Below are positions 18,913-27,926 of a stretch of DNA of 64,000 nucleotides, in pieces. Every line of letters starts with the position of its first letter. The stretch's first letter is position 1. Both the position numbers and the translations under genes were made by a program. The notes under the pieces were generated by a model. It had not been told where the DNA came from. It saw only the letters and a program-made list of their open reading frames with translations, and searched no databases. Source of the DNA: Planctomycetota bacterium (lineage in GTDB: Bacteria > Planctomycetota > Phycisphaerae > Phycisphaerales > Zrk34); assembly GCA_016125255.1 (NCBI GenBank), contig WGMD01000020.1:62001-126000 (forward strand), in the 5' to 3' direction.

Positions 18913-18941
18913 ATCTCTTTCCTTGTCAGTCGAGGTCGATC

Positions 18942-20330
18942 TTACGACATTTTGGCTTGAATCTCATCGAGACATTCATCGACGACCGCGAGGAGAAATT
19001 CCGCGTCGTCCCTGGTAATGCACATCGGCGGCTTGATGCGCATGGTGTTGCCGAACAGGCCGCCCTTGCCGAGAATCAGCCCGCGGTGCTTGGCCATCTC
19101 CATCAGCTCCGCCGCCTCGGCCTTCGCCGGTTCGCGCGATTTGCGATCCTTGACGAGTTCCATGCCGAGCATCAGCCCCAGCCCGCGCACCTCGCCGATG
19201 ATCGAATGCTTGCCCATCAGGTCGATGAGTCCGGCCTTGAGGAAACCGCCGATTTTCCGGGCGTTTTCCTGGATGTGCTCCGCGTCGATGACCTCGATCG
19301 TCGCCAGTCCCGCCGCCATCGAGATGGGGTTCCCGCCGTACGTGTTGAAGTGCACGCGCCGCGTCATCGTCTTGGCCACATCGCTGCGCGTCGTGACGGC
19401 GGCGAGCGGCGCGCCGTTGCCGATGCCCTTGGCCATCGTGACCACATCCGGCTTGACGCCGAAGTATTGATGCGACCAGTACTGATCGCCCGTCCGCGCG
19501 AATCCGCCCTGCACTTCGTCGGCGATGCAAAGTCCGCCGTGCTGGCGGACGATGTCGTACACCACGCTGAAAAACTCGCGCGGCGGAACAATCGTGCCGC
19601 CGACGCCCTGAATCGGCTCGCCGATGAAACACGCGACTTCCCCGCTGGTCTGGTACTGAATGACATTCTTGACGTCCTTCGCGCACTTGAGGTCGCAGCT
19701 CGGATACGTCAGACCGTACGGACAGCGGTAGCAGTAGCCCGGATGCGTGTGATGGATATTCGTCGCGGGGTTCGACTTGAAGCGCCAGGTGCCGTGCGCC
19801 GTCAGCCCCATCGGCGTCGTCGTCCCGCCGTGGTATCCGTTGCGCAGCGCGATGACATCGGTATTGCCCGTGAATTCGCGCGACATGAGCACGGCGATCT
19901 CGTTGGCTTCGGAACCCGAGTTCGTGAAATACGTCTTGTCGAGCGGCGCGCCCTTCGCATCGGTGGGCATCTTCGACGCGAGCTTCTGCGCGAACTGCGC
20001 GATCGTCGGATGCAGGTAAATCGTCGTCGTGTGCTGCAACTTCCCGGCCTGTTCCTGAATCGCCGCGGCGACTTTCGGGTGACAATGACCGACGCTGACG
20101 GTGACGATGCCCGCGAATGCATCAAGGTATCGCTTGCCCGTTTCGTCCCATACGTACTGCATCTTCCCCTCGACGATCATCAACGGATCGCGGTAGTACG
20201 TCAGCACGCCGGGGTTGACGTACTGGTGACGCAGGGCGATGACCTCATCGCGGCTCGGGCCGGTGTAGGGCGAAGGCGTGTGCGAACATTGGGGAAGCGC
20301 GATGGTGCGGGCGGTGTGTGTGGGGTTCAT
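18942..20330 (-). CDS. Class III aminotransferase, AGXT2-like (beta-alanine / 3-aminoisobutyrate:pyruvate)
   Basis: The ATG at 20330 has GGAG nine bases upstream; an ATG at 20345 overlapping the permease stop (TGATG) is an alternative. The 462-residue PLP enzyme shows TYFTNSGSEANEIA, ADEVQGGFARTG and TMAKGIGNGAPLA with the PLP Lys. The segment YCYRCPYGLTYPSCDLKC is typical of alanine-glyoxylate aminotransferase 2 proteins, including yeast Pyd4, which act on beta-alanine and 3-aminoisobutyrate. In this operon it should convert those products of pyrimidine breakdown to malonate or methylmalonate semialdehyde. Confidence 0.88.
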   Translation of the reverse strand: MNPTHTARTIALPQCSHTPSPYTGPSRDEVIALRHQYVNPGVLTYYRDPLMIVEGKMQYVWDETGKRYLDAFAGIVTVSVGHCHPKVAAAIQEQAGKLQHTTTIYLHPTIAQFAQKLASKMPTDAKGAPLDKTYFTNSGSEANEIAVLMSREFTGNTDVIALRNGYHGGTTTPMGLTAHGTWRFKSNPATNIHHTHPGYCYRCPYGLTYPSCDLKCAKDVKNVIQYQTSGEVACFIGEPIQGVGGTIVPPREFFSVVYDIVRQHGGLCIADEVQGGFARTGDQYWSHQYFGVKPDVVTMAKGIGNGAPLAAVTTRSDVAKTMTRRVHFNTYGGNPISMAAGLATIEVIDAEHIQENARKIGGFLKAGLIDLMGKHSIIGEVRGLGLMLGMELVKDRKSREPAKAEAAELMEMAKHRGLILGKGGLFGNTMRIKPPMCITRDDAEFLLAVVDECLDEIQAKMS

Positions 20331-20344
20331 GTCATGTAGCTCCA

Positions 20345-21820
20345 TCAAGCGGAGGGTGCGGCGTCGATGTCGTCGGCCTCGGGAATCATAGTGCTCGGAT
20401 GATCGACGAGGCCGCGCTCCTGCGGCGTGCCGGGAATGACGTTATCGAGAATGATGCCAAGGATCGCCGCGACGGCCATGCCGGTCGTGCCCACGGCGTT
20501 GATCACGTCGGCGAGCGTCGTGCGCCAAGTCGCTGCGTCAGCGATTCCGCCGGTGAGCATCTGCTTCACCGCTTCCGACCCGCCGTTGTCGAAGTAGTAG
20601 GGCACGCTGATGCCCATGAACAGGGCGAACCCGCCGATGAACAGGTTGCGATCGGAGTTGAGGTCGGCCCGGGCGAACTGGCGGACGCCCACGGCGGCGA
20701 TCAGGCCGAATAGGGCGCAGTAGAGCCCGCCGACGACGGGCATCGGAATCGCCGCCGCCAGAGCGCCGAATTTGCCGAAAATACCGAGGAAAATGAGAAT
20801 GATCGCTCCGATCTGCACCACGTAGCGCGAGCCGACGCGCGTCAGTCCGATCAACCCGACGTTCTCCGAATAGCTCGTCGAACTGAACCCGCCGAACACG
20901 CCCGTCAGCGCACAGCCGATGCCCTCGGCCCCAATGCCCATCGAAATCTCGCGCGGCGACGGATTGCCCGCGCCCGCCATCTGCTTGCACGCATGGTAGT
21001 CCCCGAAGCTCTCGATCATCGACGCCAGATACCCCGGCAGCACGGCGGCGAAGAAGCCGACCGTGAACTTGGGCAGCCCCCATGGGAAAAACACGCCCGT
21101 CGTGCGCATCCATTCCGCGTGTTCGAACGCCGAGAGGTCCGGCCGGGCGGGATGATCCGGGCCGTACACGCCGACCGCCGCGAGCACGGCGCAGATGAGC
21201 ATCGACCCGGCGATGGCCAGCAGCATGGGGAACATGCGGCAGATGACGCTTTTTCGCGCGAGGATGAACGAGAAGAGCACGATGAGGACGATCGTCTGAA
21301 TCGAGGTGGGCCAGTGTTTGGCGGCGATAGGCGCGCCGACCTGATAGAGCGCCAGACCGATGAGCATGATCACCGGGCCGACGACAACGGGCGAGAGGAC
21401 TTTGCGGATCAGACCCATGAGTCCGCTGAAGCCGACGAGGGTTTCGAGGGCCGCGCCGCCGATGACGGCGCCGGCGATGTAGGGCATGGCGGCGCCGGGC
21501 GCGGCGGTCGGGTTCTGATCGTGAACGATGGCGATGATGGCGATGAACGCGGAGAGGAACGAGAAGCTCACGCCCTGAATGATCGGCAGGCGCGAGCCGA
21601 ACGTGGACTGTATGAACGTGGCGATGCCCGAACAGAGCATCACCGACGAAATGAGCAGTGCGATCCCGCTGGTGTCGAGGCCCATCTTCGGACCCAAGAG
21701 CAGCGGGACCGACACGGTCGAACCGAACATGGTCAAGACATGTTGGAGCCCCAGCACGGTCGCGCGGCCGAGCGGGGGCTTGTCTTCGAGTCCGTAAAGC
21801 ATGTTCGATGCGTCAGCCAT
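20345..21820 (-). CDS. NCS2 family uracil/xanthine permease
   Basis: A 491-residue membrane protein with about 14 hydrophobic segments. LGLQHVLTMFGSTVSVPLLLG at the N-terminus (shown in part) and QGVSFSFLSAF fit nucleobase:cation symporter-2 transporters such as UraA. The substrate-site region MGIGAEGIGCALTGVFGG and the following NVGLIGLTRVGSR are also family-like. It should import uracil or thymine to feed the surrounding catabolic genes. It lies between beta-ureidopropionase, separated by a palindromic repeat, and the aminotransferase, with which it is nearly overlapping. Confidence 0.92.
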   Translation of the reverse strand: MADASNMLYGLEDKPPLGRATVLGLQHVLTMFGSTVSVPLLLGPKMGLDTSGIALLISSVMLCSGIATFIQSTFGSRLPIIQGVSFSFLSAFIAIIAIVHDQNPTAAPGAAMPYIAGAVIGGAALETLVGFSGLMGLIRKVLSPVVVGPVIMLIGLALYQVGAPIAAKHWPTSIQTIVLIVLFSFILARKSVICRMFPMLLAIAGSMLICAVLAAVGVYGPDHPARPDLSAFEHAEWMRTTGVFFPWGLPKFTVGFFAAVLPGYLASMIESFGDYHACKQMAGAGNPSPREISMGIGAEGIGCALTGVFGGFSSTSYSENVGLIGLTRVGSRYVVQIGAIILIFLGIFGKFGALAAAIPMPVVGGLYCALFGLIAAVGVRQFARADLNSDRNLFIGGFALFMGISVPYYFDNGGSEAVKQMLTGGIADAATWRTTLADVINAVGTTGMAVAAILGIILDNVIPGTPQERGLVDHPSTMIPEADDIDAAPSA

Positions 21821-21833
21821 GATTCATCGTCTC

Positions 21834-21920
21834 AACCACCAAGACACCAAGGTCACCAAGGAAGACATTTTTCAGCATTTTCAAGGTAGTTTCCTTGGTG
21901 TTCTGGGTGTCTTGGTGGTT
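21834..21920. repeat. Imperfect inverted repeat, AACCACCAAGACACC family
   Basis: The arms at 21834-21864 and 21890-21920 share AACCACCAAGACACC at the outer ends and ACCAAGGAA at the inner ends, around a loop of 25 bases. It is AT-richer than its neighbourhood and fills the gap between the permease and beta-ureidopropionase genes. It looks like a miniature palindromic element and would fold as a long RNA hairpin within the operon transcript. Confidence 0.85.
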
Positions 21921-21990
21921 CAATCTTCGGGTGTTCTCATGTGACAACCGCCGCCGGACTCGACGGCTTGTTTCGTGCATCACGGGCCGA

Positions 21991-22863
21991 TTAAAGGGCG
22001 GTGATGGCCGAGTACGTCTCGGGGCGACGGTCGCGGAAAAATTGCCAGGTGTTCCGCACTTCGCGGATCATGTCGAAATCCATGTCGGCGATGACGATGT
22101 CATCCTCGGTGCGCTTGCTCGACTGGGCGATGAACTGTCCGCGTGGATCGCAGAAGTAGGACTGCCCGTAGAACTCGCCGATGCGCCACGGCTCCTCCCA
22201 GCCCGGCCGATTGATCGCGCCGACGAAATACTGATTCGCCACCGCATGCGCCGGCTGCTCGAGCTTCCAGAGATACTCGCTCAAACCGGCGACGGTCGCG
22301 CTGGGATTGAACACGATCTCCGCGCCGTTGAGGCCCAGACACCGCGCGCCATCGGGGAAGTGCCGGTCGTAGCAGATGTACACGCCGACTTTGCCGATGC
22401 GCGTGTTGAACACGGGATAGCCGAGATTGCCGGGACGGAAGTAGAACTTTTCCCAGAAGCCGGGGTTGCAATGCGGAATGTGAATCTTGCGGAACTTGCC
22501 CAGGTACGACCCGTCGGCGTCGATCACCGCGGCGGTGTTGTAATACACGCCCGGCAGCTCCTCTTCATACATGGGGACGACCATGACCATCTTGTGCTTC
22601 CTGGCCAGCTCCATCATGAGCTTCGTCGTCGGGCCGTCCGGCACCGGTTCGGTCAAGTGGTACCACTTGGTGTCCTGCTCGGCGCAGAAGTACGGGCCGT
22701 AGAACAGTTCCTGAAGGCAGCAGACTTGAGCGCCTTGTCCGGCGGCCTGGGCGATCATGTCGACGTGTTTGTCGATCATGGACTTTTTGATTTTTTCGAT
22801 CGGCGACGTAGCGGGCTCGCTCAAAGTCGCCTGAATCAACGCTCCGCGGACCATTCGAGGCAT
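21991..22863 (-). CDS. Beta-ureidopropionase (N-carbamoyl-beta-alanine amidohydrolase)
   Basis: This 290-residue nitrilase-superfamily enzyme carries the Glu-Lys-Cys triad in CCLQELFYGPYF, GKFRKIHIP and GVYICYDRHFPD. Length and sequence fit the bacterial beta-ureidopropionase/N-carbamylputrescine amidase group. In this cluster the substrate is most likely N-carbamoyl-beta-alanine or N-carbamoyl-3-aminoisobutyrate, released as the beta-amino acid plus ammonia and CO2. It is the first gene of the minus-strand catabolic run and is divergent from the semialdehyde dehydrogenase across a 132-base gap that should hold both promoters. Confidence 0.92.
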   Translation of the reverse strand: MPRMVRGALIQATLSEPATSPIEKIKKSMIDKHVDMIAQAAGQGAQVCCLQELFYGPYFCAEQDTKWYHLTEPVPDGPTTKLMMELARKHKMVMVVPMYEEELPGVYYNTAAVIDADGSYLGKFRKIHIPHCNPGFWEKFYFRPGNLGYPVFNTRIGKVGVYICYDRHFPDGARCLGLNGAEIVFNPSATVAGLSEYLWKLEQPAHAVANQYFVGAINRPGWEEPWRIGEFYGQSYFCDPRGQFIAQSSKRTEDDIVIADMDFDMIREVRNTWQFFRDRRPETYSAITAL

Positions 22864-22995
22864 GAGAAGACTCCAGCACAGCGTGCGAACAAACCCGCTG
22901 ATTCATCGGCTAAGATGATCGGCCGGGTACAACTTGTCCACGATACCGCAACAGGTTCAGTTTGGCTACACAAATATCCGCTGAAAGGCCCGTGC

Positions 22996-24507
22996 ATGAC
23001 GATGACCGCCGCCGCCCAGACCGTGCCCGCGTTGATCGGGGGCAAGTGGATCGAGCTTAAATCCACGCGTTTTGTCGAGGTTTTCAACCCGTCGAGCGGG
23101 TCCGTCCTCGCCCGCACGCCGCTGGGTTCGACGGCGGACGCCGCCGCCGCCGTCAGCGCGGCGGCCGAGGCGCTGCCGGCCTGGAGCGAGACGCCGGCGG
23201 TCGACCGGGCCCGCGTCATGTTCGCCTACCGCGAACTGCTCAACCGTCATCACGATGAGCTGGCCCGGCTGGTCACGCGCGAGCATGGCAAGACGCACGC
23301 CGAAGCGGTCGCCGAAGTGCAGCGCGGCCTCGAAGTCGTCGAGTTCGCGTGCGGCGTGCCGAGTCTGCTGGCGGGCGACACATTCCCGAACCTGGCGGCG
23401 AATGTCGATGGCGAGACGAATCGTCATCCGGTCGGCGTGTGCGTCGGCATCACGCCGTACAACTTTCCGAATATGGTGCCGTTGTGGATGTTTCCGATCG
23501 CGCTGGTGTGCGGCAATACGTTCGTGCTCAAGCCGTCGGAGAAAGTGCCGCTCAGCGCGATCCGGCTCGGCGAACTGCTCATCGAAGCGGGGCTGCCGGC
23601 GGGTGTGTTCAACATCGTGCACGGCGACAAGGTCGTCGTTGACGCGCTCTTGTCGGACCCGCGCGTGGCCGCGGTGTCGTTCGTCGGTTCGACGGATATC
23701 GCGCGCTACATCTATGCCACCGCCGCGGCGCACGGCAAGCGCGTGCAGTCGGCGGGGGGCGCAAAGAATCATCTGATCATCATGCCCGATGCCGACCTCG
23801 ATCAGTCGGTCAAAGCGCTGGCGGCGTCGGCGTTCGGGTGCGCCGGTCAGCGCTGCATGGCGGGGTCGGTCGCGCTGGCGGTCGGCGACGTCGGCGATGC
23901 GCTGGTGGATCAGTTGGTGGACTATTCGAGCCGCATGACGGTCGGCCCGACGGATGGGCACGACGAAACGGAGATGGGCCCGTTGATCAACGAGGCGCAT
24001 CGGACGCGCGTCGCCGGTTATCTGGATACGGCCAAGTCGGAGGGGGCGTCGGTCCGGCTCGACGGGCGGGAAATCGCCGGGAAATTCGATGGTTTTGTGC
24101 TTGGACCCTGCGTTGTTGACGAGGTCACGCCGGACATGACACTGTGGCGGAACGAGATTTTCGGACCGGTGTTGTCGGTCGTGCGGGCTCAGACGCTTGA
24201 CGACGCGCTGGCGATCGGCCGGGCGTGCCCGTTCGGCAACGGCGCGTCGATCTTCACACGTGACGGCTACGCGGCGCGTCAGTTCAAGCGGCACTTCAAC
24301 GCGGGCATGATCGGCGTGAACATCGGCGTGCCGGCCCCGATGGCGTGGCTCCCGTTCACGGGTTGGAACGCGTCGTTCTTCGGCGACCTGCACGTGCAGG
24401 GAACCGAAGGCGTGCTGTTCTACACACGGCAGAAGATGACGCTCACACGCTGGTTCGCCTCGTCCGCCGAGTCGCATCACGACCCCGTCTGGCGCGGTAA
24501 GCGATAA
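22996..24507 (+). CDS. mmsA: CoA-acylating methylmalonate/malonate-semialdehyde dehydrogenase
   Basis: The ATG at 22996 has AAAGG eight bases upstream and gives a 503-residue aldehyde dehydrogenase. GVCVGITPYNFPNMVPLWMF marks the methylmalonate-semialdehyde group, and FGCAGQRCMAGSVALAV holds the catalytic Cys. The NAD- and CoA-dependent enzyme forms acetyl-CoA from malonate semialdehyde or propionyl-CoA from methylmalonate semialdehyde. Divergent from the pyrimidine catabolic genes, it supplies the step after the aminotransferase. A much longer frame upstream overlaps the divergent gene and is rejected. Confidence 0.94.
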   Translation: MTMTAAAQTVPALIGGKWIELKSTRFVEVFNPSSGSVLARTPLGSTADAAAAVSAAAEALPAWSETPAVDRARVMFAYRELLNRHHDELARLVTREHGKTHAEAVAEVQRGLEVVEFACGVPSLLAGDTFPNLAANVDGETNRHPVGVCVGITPYNFPNMVPLWMFPIALVCGNTFVLKPSEKVPLSAIRLGELLIEAGLPAGVFNIVHGDKVVVDALLSDPRVAAVSFVGSTDIARYIYATAAAHGKRVQSAGGAKNHLIIMPDADLDQSVKALAASAFGCAGQRCMAGSVALAVGDVGDALVDQLVDYSSRMTVGPTDGHDETEMGPLINEAHRTRVAGYLDTAKSEGASVRLDGREIAGKFDGFVLGPCVVDEVTPDMTLWRNEIFGPVLSVVRAQTLDDALAIGRACPFGNGASIFTRDGYAARQFKRHFNAGMIGVNIGVPAPMAWLPFTGWNASFFGDLHVQGTEGVLFYTRQKMTLTRWFASSAESHHDPVWRGKR

Positions 24508-24552
24508 GCCAACATGCAGCAACCGCGCAGCGTCCGGTCGGTAGGAACGCCC

Positions 24553-25719
24553 ATGAAGACGCTCGCACTGATTTTGTCGCTGATGGCATTCGCCGGCCTC
24601 GCGCAGGCGGAGACAGTGGTGCACCAGCGGGGGACGAAGATACTCGACGGGCGCGGGCGCGAGCTGAACCTGCGCGGGGTGAACCTCGGCGGGTGGTTCG
24701 TCTGGGAAGGATGGATCTTCGGCAACGGCATTCTGCACACCGAAAGCACGATGCTCGCGCGGCTCCAGAAGCAGATCGGCAAAGGTGAAACCGACGCGTT
24801 CGAACAGCAGGTGTACGAGCATTTCATCACGGAGGCGGACATCCAGCGCATCTCCGCGGCGGGGTTCAACTGCGTGCGTGTGCCGCTGCATCATCGGCTT
24901 TTCGATTCGCCGCGCGGGTTTGAGCTGCTCGATCATCTGATGGACTGGTGCGAGAAACACCGGGTGTATGTCGTGCTTGATCTGCACGCGGCGCCGGGCG
25001 GGCAATCGGGTTTGTTCATGGCCGACCCCGCCGAGCCGCGCGATCGGCTTTGGGTCTCGCGCGAAAGTCAGGACAAGACCGTGGACCTGTGGCGGAAAAT
25101 CGCGGGGCGGTACGGCAAGCGAAAGTACCTGGCGGGGTACGATCTGCTCAACGAGCCGGCCCCGCCGTCGGGCGAGGCGCTGGCGGCTTTGTATCAGCGG
25201 ATCATCGAAGCGATTCGCGCCGTCGATGCGGATCACATGATCATCCTCGAAGGCGCGAAATTCTCGACGGACTTTTCGATGTTCGACAAGCCACCCTGTA
25301 AGAACTTGGCGATGAGCTTCCACATGTACACATGGTTCGGCGACGATCGGGCGAAGAAGATCGGCGAGTACGTCGATCTGGCGCGCCGGCTCGATGTGCC
25401 GCTCTGGTGCGGCGAGTTCGGGGAGAACACGGTCGAGATGATCCGCTCGACGGTCGATCTGTATGCGGTCGAGCCGGTGATCAACGGGTGGGTGTATTGG
25501 ACATGGAAGAAAGCGCCGAATCATTTCCCGGGGACGCTCGTCGTGAAGATGGACCCGAACTGGAAGGCGGTGATCGATTGGCTGAGCAGCCCGCTGGGTT
25601 TGAATCCGCCGGACGCGGCGACGATCCGCGCGGGGATGAAGGCGTTCATCGAGGCGATCGATGCGAGCAAGTGCGAGGAGAATGCGAAGATGATCCGGGC
25701 GGTGCTGCCGGGGCACTAG
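24553..25719 (+). CDS. Secreted glycoside hydrolase family 5 (cellulase-like) protein
   Basis: The ATG at 24553 with AGGA upstream begins a signal peptide (MKTLALILSLMAFAGLAQAE). The 388-residue protein has the GH5 landmarks: LNLRGVNLGGWF, FNCVRVPLHHRLF, YDLLNEPAPP with the acid/base Glu, and LWCGEFGEN with the nucleophile Glu. It is a beta-glucanase or mannanase type enzyme acting outside the cytoplasm; the exact linkage cannot be read from sequence. It follows mmsA by 45 bases, but a functional link is unlikely. Confidence 0.9.
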   Translation: MKTLALILSLMAFAGLAQAETVVHQRGTKILDGRGRELNLRGVNLGGWFVWEGWIFGNGILHTESTMLARLQKQIGKGETDAFEQQVYEHFITEADIQRISAAGFNCVRVPLHHRLFDSPRGFELLDHLMDWCEKHRVYVVLDLHAAPGGQSGLFMADPAEPRDRLWVSRESQDKTVDLWRKIAGRYGKRKYLAGYDLLNEPAPPSGEALAALYQRIIEAIRAVDADHMIILEGAKFSTDFSMFDKPPCKNLAMSFHMYTWFGDDRAKKIGEYVDLARRLDVPLWCGEFGENTVEMIRSTVDLYAVEPVINGWVYWTWKKAPNHFPGTLVVKMDPNWKAVIDWLSSPLGLNPPDAATIRAGMKAFIEAIDASKCEENAKMIRAVLPGH

Positions 25720-25729
25720 AGCGGGCGGT

Positions 25730-26107
25730 TCAGTCGATGTTGTTCGTGGCGATCGTCGTGCTCTTGAGGCGGATTTTGTGCGTCTTGCCTTCGCGATCGA
25801 TGGTGAACGCCCCGCCCCACACGCCGGCGTACGGCCCTGTGTCCCACTTGACCGTCTGGCTCGCCGCGTCGAACGAATACGTCCCCTCGCCCTGAAGTTT
25901 GTCGCCCGGGAGGAACGCCTTGTACTTCCCGCTGGCTAGCTCAAACGACCCGAGAAACAGCGGCGGTTTCCCGACGGCTCCGTAGCTCATGATCCGATAC
26001 TTCCCATCGCGCGGCCCGGTCGCCGCCGCCGCATCGTCGGCCGCGCGGACGCACAGCACGGTCCACACGAACATCACCACCGCAACGATCATCGCACGAC
26101 GATTCAT
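25730..26107 (-). CDS. Small secreted protein, 125 aa, unknown
   Basis: The ATG at 26107 lies in an ATGA overlap with the upstream CPBP protease gene, so the two are coupled. Residues 1-22 are a signal peptide. The mature part is beta-rich with GKYRIMSYGAVGKPPLFLG, LQGEGTYSFDAASQTVKWD and GPYAGVWGGAFTID. It reads like a small beta-barrel or lipocalin-like domain of the type annotated in planctomycetes as hypothetical. No function can be assigned. Confidence 0.7.
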   Translation of the reverse strand: MNRRAMIVAVVMFVWTVLCVRAADDAAAATGPRDGKYRIMSYGAVGKPPLFLGSFELASGKYKAFLPGDKLQGEGTYSFDAASQTVKWDTGPYAGVWGGAFTIDREGKTHKIRLKSTTIATNNID

Positions 26108-27150
26108 GAGGTCTTCTCCATGGATGAAGGCGTTCCCGACACGCCCGCGGATTCTACCATGCCCGGCGCGCCGCGGGTGATCGAGTTCAAACGCGCCATG
26201 GATTGAACATGTAGCGCACGGCGGTGAACGTAGATGCTGCCGACAAAACCAATGCTGTAGACGGCGAGCATGACGGCGATGACTTTGGGTGATCGGGCGA
26301 TCTGAAGGTTTTGCTGGGTGAACGAGACGATGTACAAGGCGATGGCATTGTTGCAGAAGTGGCCGATCATTGATGGGTAGATGGATTGCGTTGCGAGTGT
26401 TGTATATCCGAGCCAGAGCCCGATCGGTATTACGAATGGAATCTTTGATGGATTCAAATGTGCGCAGGCGAAGAGTATTGCTGAGAGGGCGATCGCAGCA
26501 GGCGCGGACATTCTGCAGGCGAGCCATCGTGTCGCCAGACCTCTGAAGAGCAACTCCTCGCACATTCCGGGTATCAGCGACGCGATCAAGAATATGCCCA
26601 CTACTTCCATCCCAGCCGATTCCTGAAGTGACAAGCCGAGCAGACGTTCGACCGGGTCTTCGCTACCCATGCTCATGCGCGCGATGACCATCAGTAGCGA
26701 TACGAATAACGTGCCCATGATCCAAAGCGGCCAGGTCGCCGCCGAGAGCCGGCCGGGCACGAATCCCAATGCGGATGTGAGTTGACGCGGGCGCGGCAAT
26801 CGCCACGCCGCAAGTATCGCCGCCACGAACATCGTGAACTGCATTGGCAGCGCGGCTGGGGCCAGCAGGCCTAAGCCGTGCGTCTTGTAATCGTAATAGA
26901 TTGCCAACGGTTTGGTGCCGGATGGCGCATACACCACATGCTGCACGATCGGCGGCGCCCAGTGCGCCATCGAAGCCTTCGTCAATAAATAACCGATTGC
27001 GACCGCTGTGACCGTGACGACCACCACATGCCAGCTTCGCGAAGCATCGACCGGCTCCAACTCCGACTCCACCGTCGGCGTCAACCGGAGAACATCATCA
27101 ATGGGCGCGGCTGTGCCGTCGGGTTCGATGGGGGGGAGCGTCCCGGACAT
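26104..27150 (-). CDS. CPBP family intramembrane glutamic protease
   Basis: A polytopic membrane protein of 348 residues if the ATG at 27150 is used; an ATG at 27243 in frame would add 31 residues and neither has a strong ribosome site. The family motifs are GMCEELLFRGLATRWL (EExxxR), ACAHLNPSKIPF and IGHFCNNAIALY, carrying the conserved Glu, Arg and His residues. Members cleave within membranes, in prenyl-protein processing or peptide maturation and immunity. The gene is translationally coupled to the small secreted protein downstream, which could be a partner or substrate (inference). Confidence 0.85.
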   Translation of the reverse strand: MSGTLPPIEPDGTAAPIDDVLRLTPTVESELEPVDASRSWHVVVVTVTAVAIGYLLTKASMAHWAPPIVQHVVYAPSGTKPLAIYYDYKTHGLGLLAPAALPMQFTMFVAAILAAWRLPRPRQLTSALGFVPGRLSAATWPLWIMGTLFVSLLMVIARMSMGSEDPVERLLGLSLQESAGMEVVGIFLIASLIPGMCEELLFRGLATRWLACRMSAPAAIALSAILFACAHLNPSKIPFVIPIGLWLGYTTLATQSIYPSMIGHFCNNAIALYIVSFTQQNLQIARSPKVIAVMLAVYSIGFVGSIYVHRRALHVQSMARLNSITRGAPGMVESAGVSGTPSSMEKTS

Positions 27151-27261
27151 GAACGGCGATGATATCCGCCAATCGCGCGGGGTCGCAAATGCGAAGGACT
27201 TGGCTGCGGCGATCATCGAGTGGATAATGTACGAGGCCATCACGGCAGGCGGGGGTCATTC

Positions 27262-27729
27262 ATGAAAATTGAAAGCATCATTCGACCCGGGGAATTCGCG
27301 TCCATCGGTCAGTTGATTTTCAGCGATGATCGAGTGGGCGTGACGGATGGCGGGTACGTTCTGGGCATGGTGAGCCGCGCATCGCTGACGGGCTATCGGC
27401 TGGAGTATCGAAGCAGCTTCAAGCATCCTCGCGCGGGATTCTTGATGGGGGTCATCCTTGCGGGCCTGCCGCTGCAGACAGTGGCGGGCGATCCGTTGAA
27501 TCTCGGTTGGCTGATCCTTTCGACGCCGCTGCGCATGATCGCCTCGTTTTGCATGTTCACCTTCGGCGCGGCGATGCTCGTCAGCGTGGCGTGTCGGCGC
27601 GACATCCCATGGATCGTCTTCGAGCGAGCGGCGGGGGAGCGGGCGTTTCCATTGCAAGCGGAATTACCCCCCGAGGCGGTCGCGGTGATGGATCAGATGT
27701 GCGAACGACACGCGGAGGAAACGCAATAG
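27262..27729 (+). CDS. Hypothetical membrane protein, 155 aa
   Basis: The ATG at 27262 opens MKIESIIRPGEF. Two hydrophobic segments lie at about 59-74 (GFLMGVILAGLPLQTVAG) and 84-107 (LILSTPLRMIASFCMFTFGAAM). The N-terminal part may be a small beta domain facing the cytoplasm. It is divergent from the CPBP protease. I do not recognise a family. Confidence 0.6.
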   Translation: MKIESIIRPGEFASIGQLIFSDDRVGVTDGGYVLGMVSRASLTGYRLEYRSSFKHPRAGFLMGVILAGLPLQTVAGDPLNLGWLILSTPLRMIASFCMFTFGAAMLVSVACRRDIPWIVFERAAGERAFPLQAELPPEAVAVMDQMCERHAEETQ

Positions 27730-27784
27730 CTTGAATCCGGGGCTCCCTGCTTCGCGAAGCGCTGCGCAGGGCGGCGTCGCGTCC

Positions 27785-27926
27785 TTAGAACACGTGTGAG
27801 AAGTCCATGGATCAACGAGCCGCGACCGTCAGGGAGCGGTCGAACCAAGCATCCCTGTGCGGCGCCGCGACCGCTCCCTCACGGTCGCGGCTCGTTAAAC
27901 GCCCCCTTCTCACACACGTTCTTAAG
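27785..27926. repeat. Nested double inverted repeat (ACGAGCCGCGACCGT family)
   Basis: The outer arms are TTAGAACACGTGTGAGAAG (27785-27803) and its inverse at 27906-27926. The inner arms (27814-27842 and 27868-27896) match at 28 of 29 positions, beginning AACGAGCCGCGACCGT. The outer right arm overlaps the stop codon of the isomerase-like gene at 27922. A compact nested palindrome of this kind fits a miniature non-autonomous element. It fills most of the 27730-27921 gap. Confidence 0.85.

Noticed and set aside
22966-25716. Very long open frame on the minus strand opposite mmsA and the GH5 gene
   Set aside because: It is a product of high GC codon bias. The plus-strand products are clear enzymes with family motifs and ribosome sites, while the minus-strand translation is rich in Arg and His without any recognisable domain.
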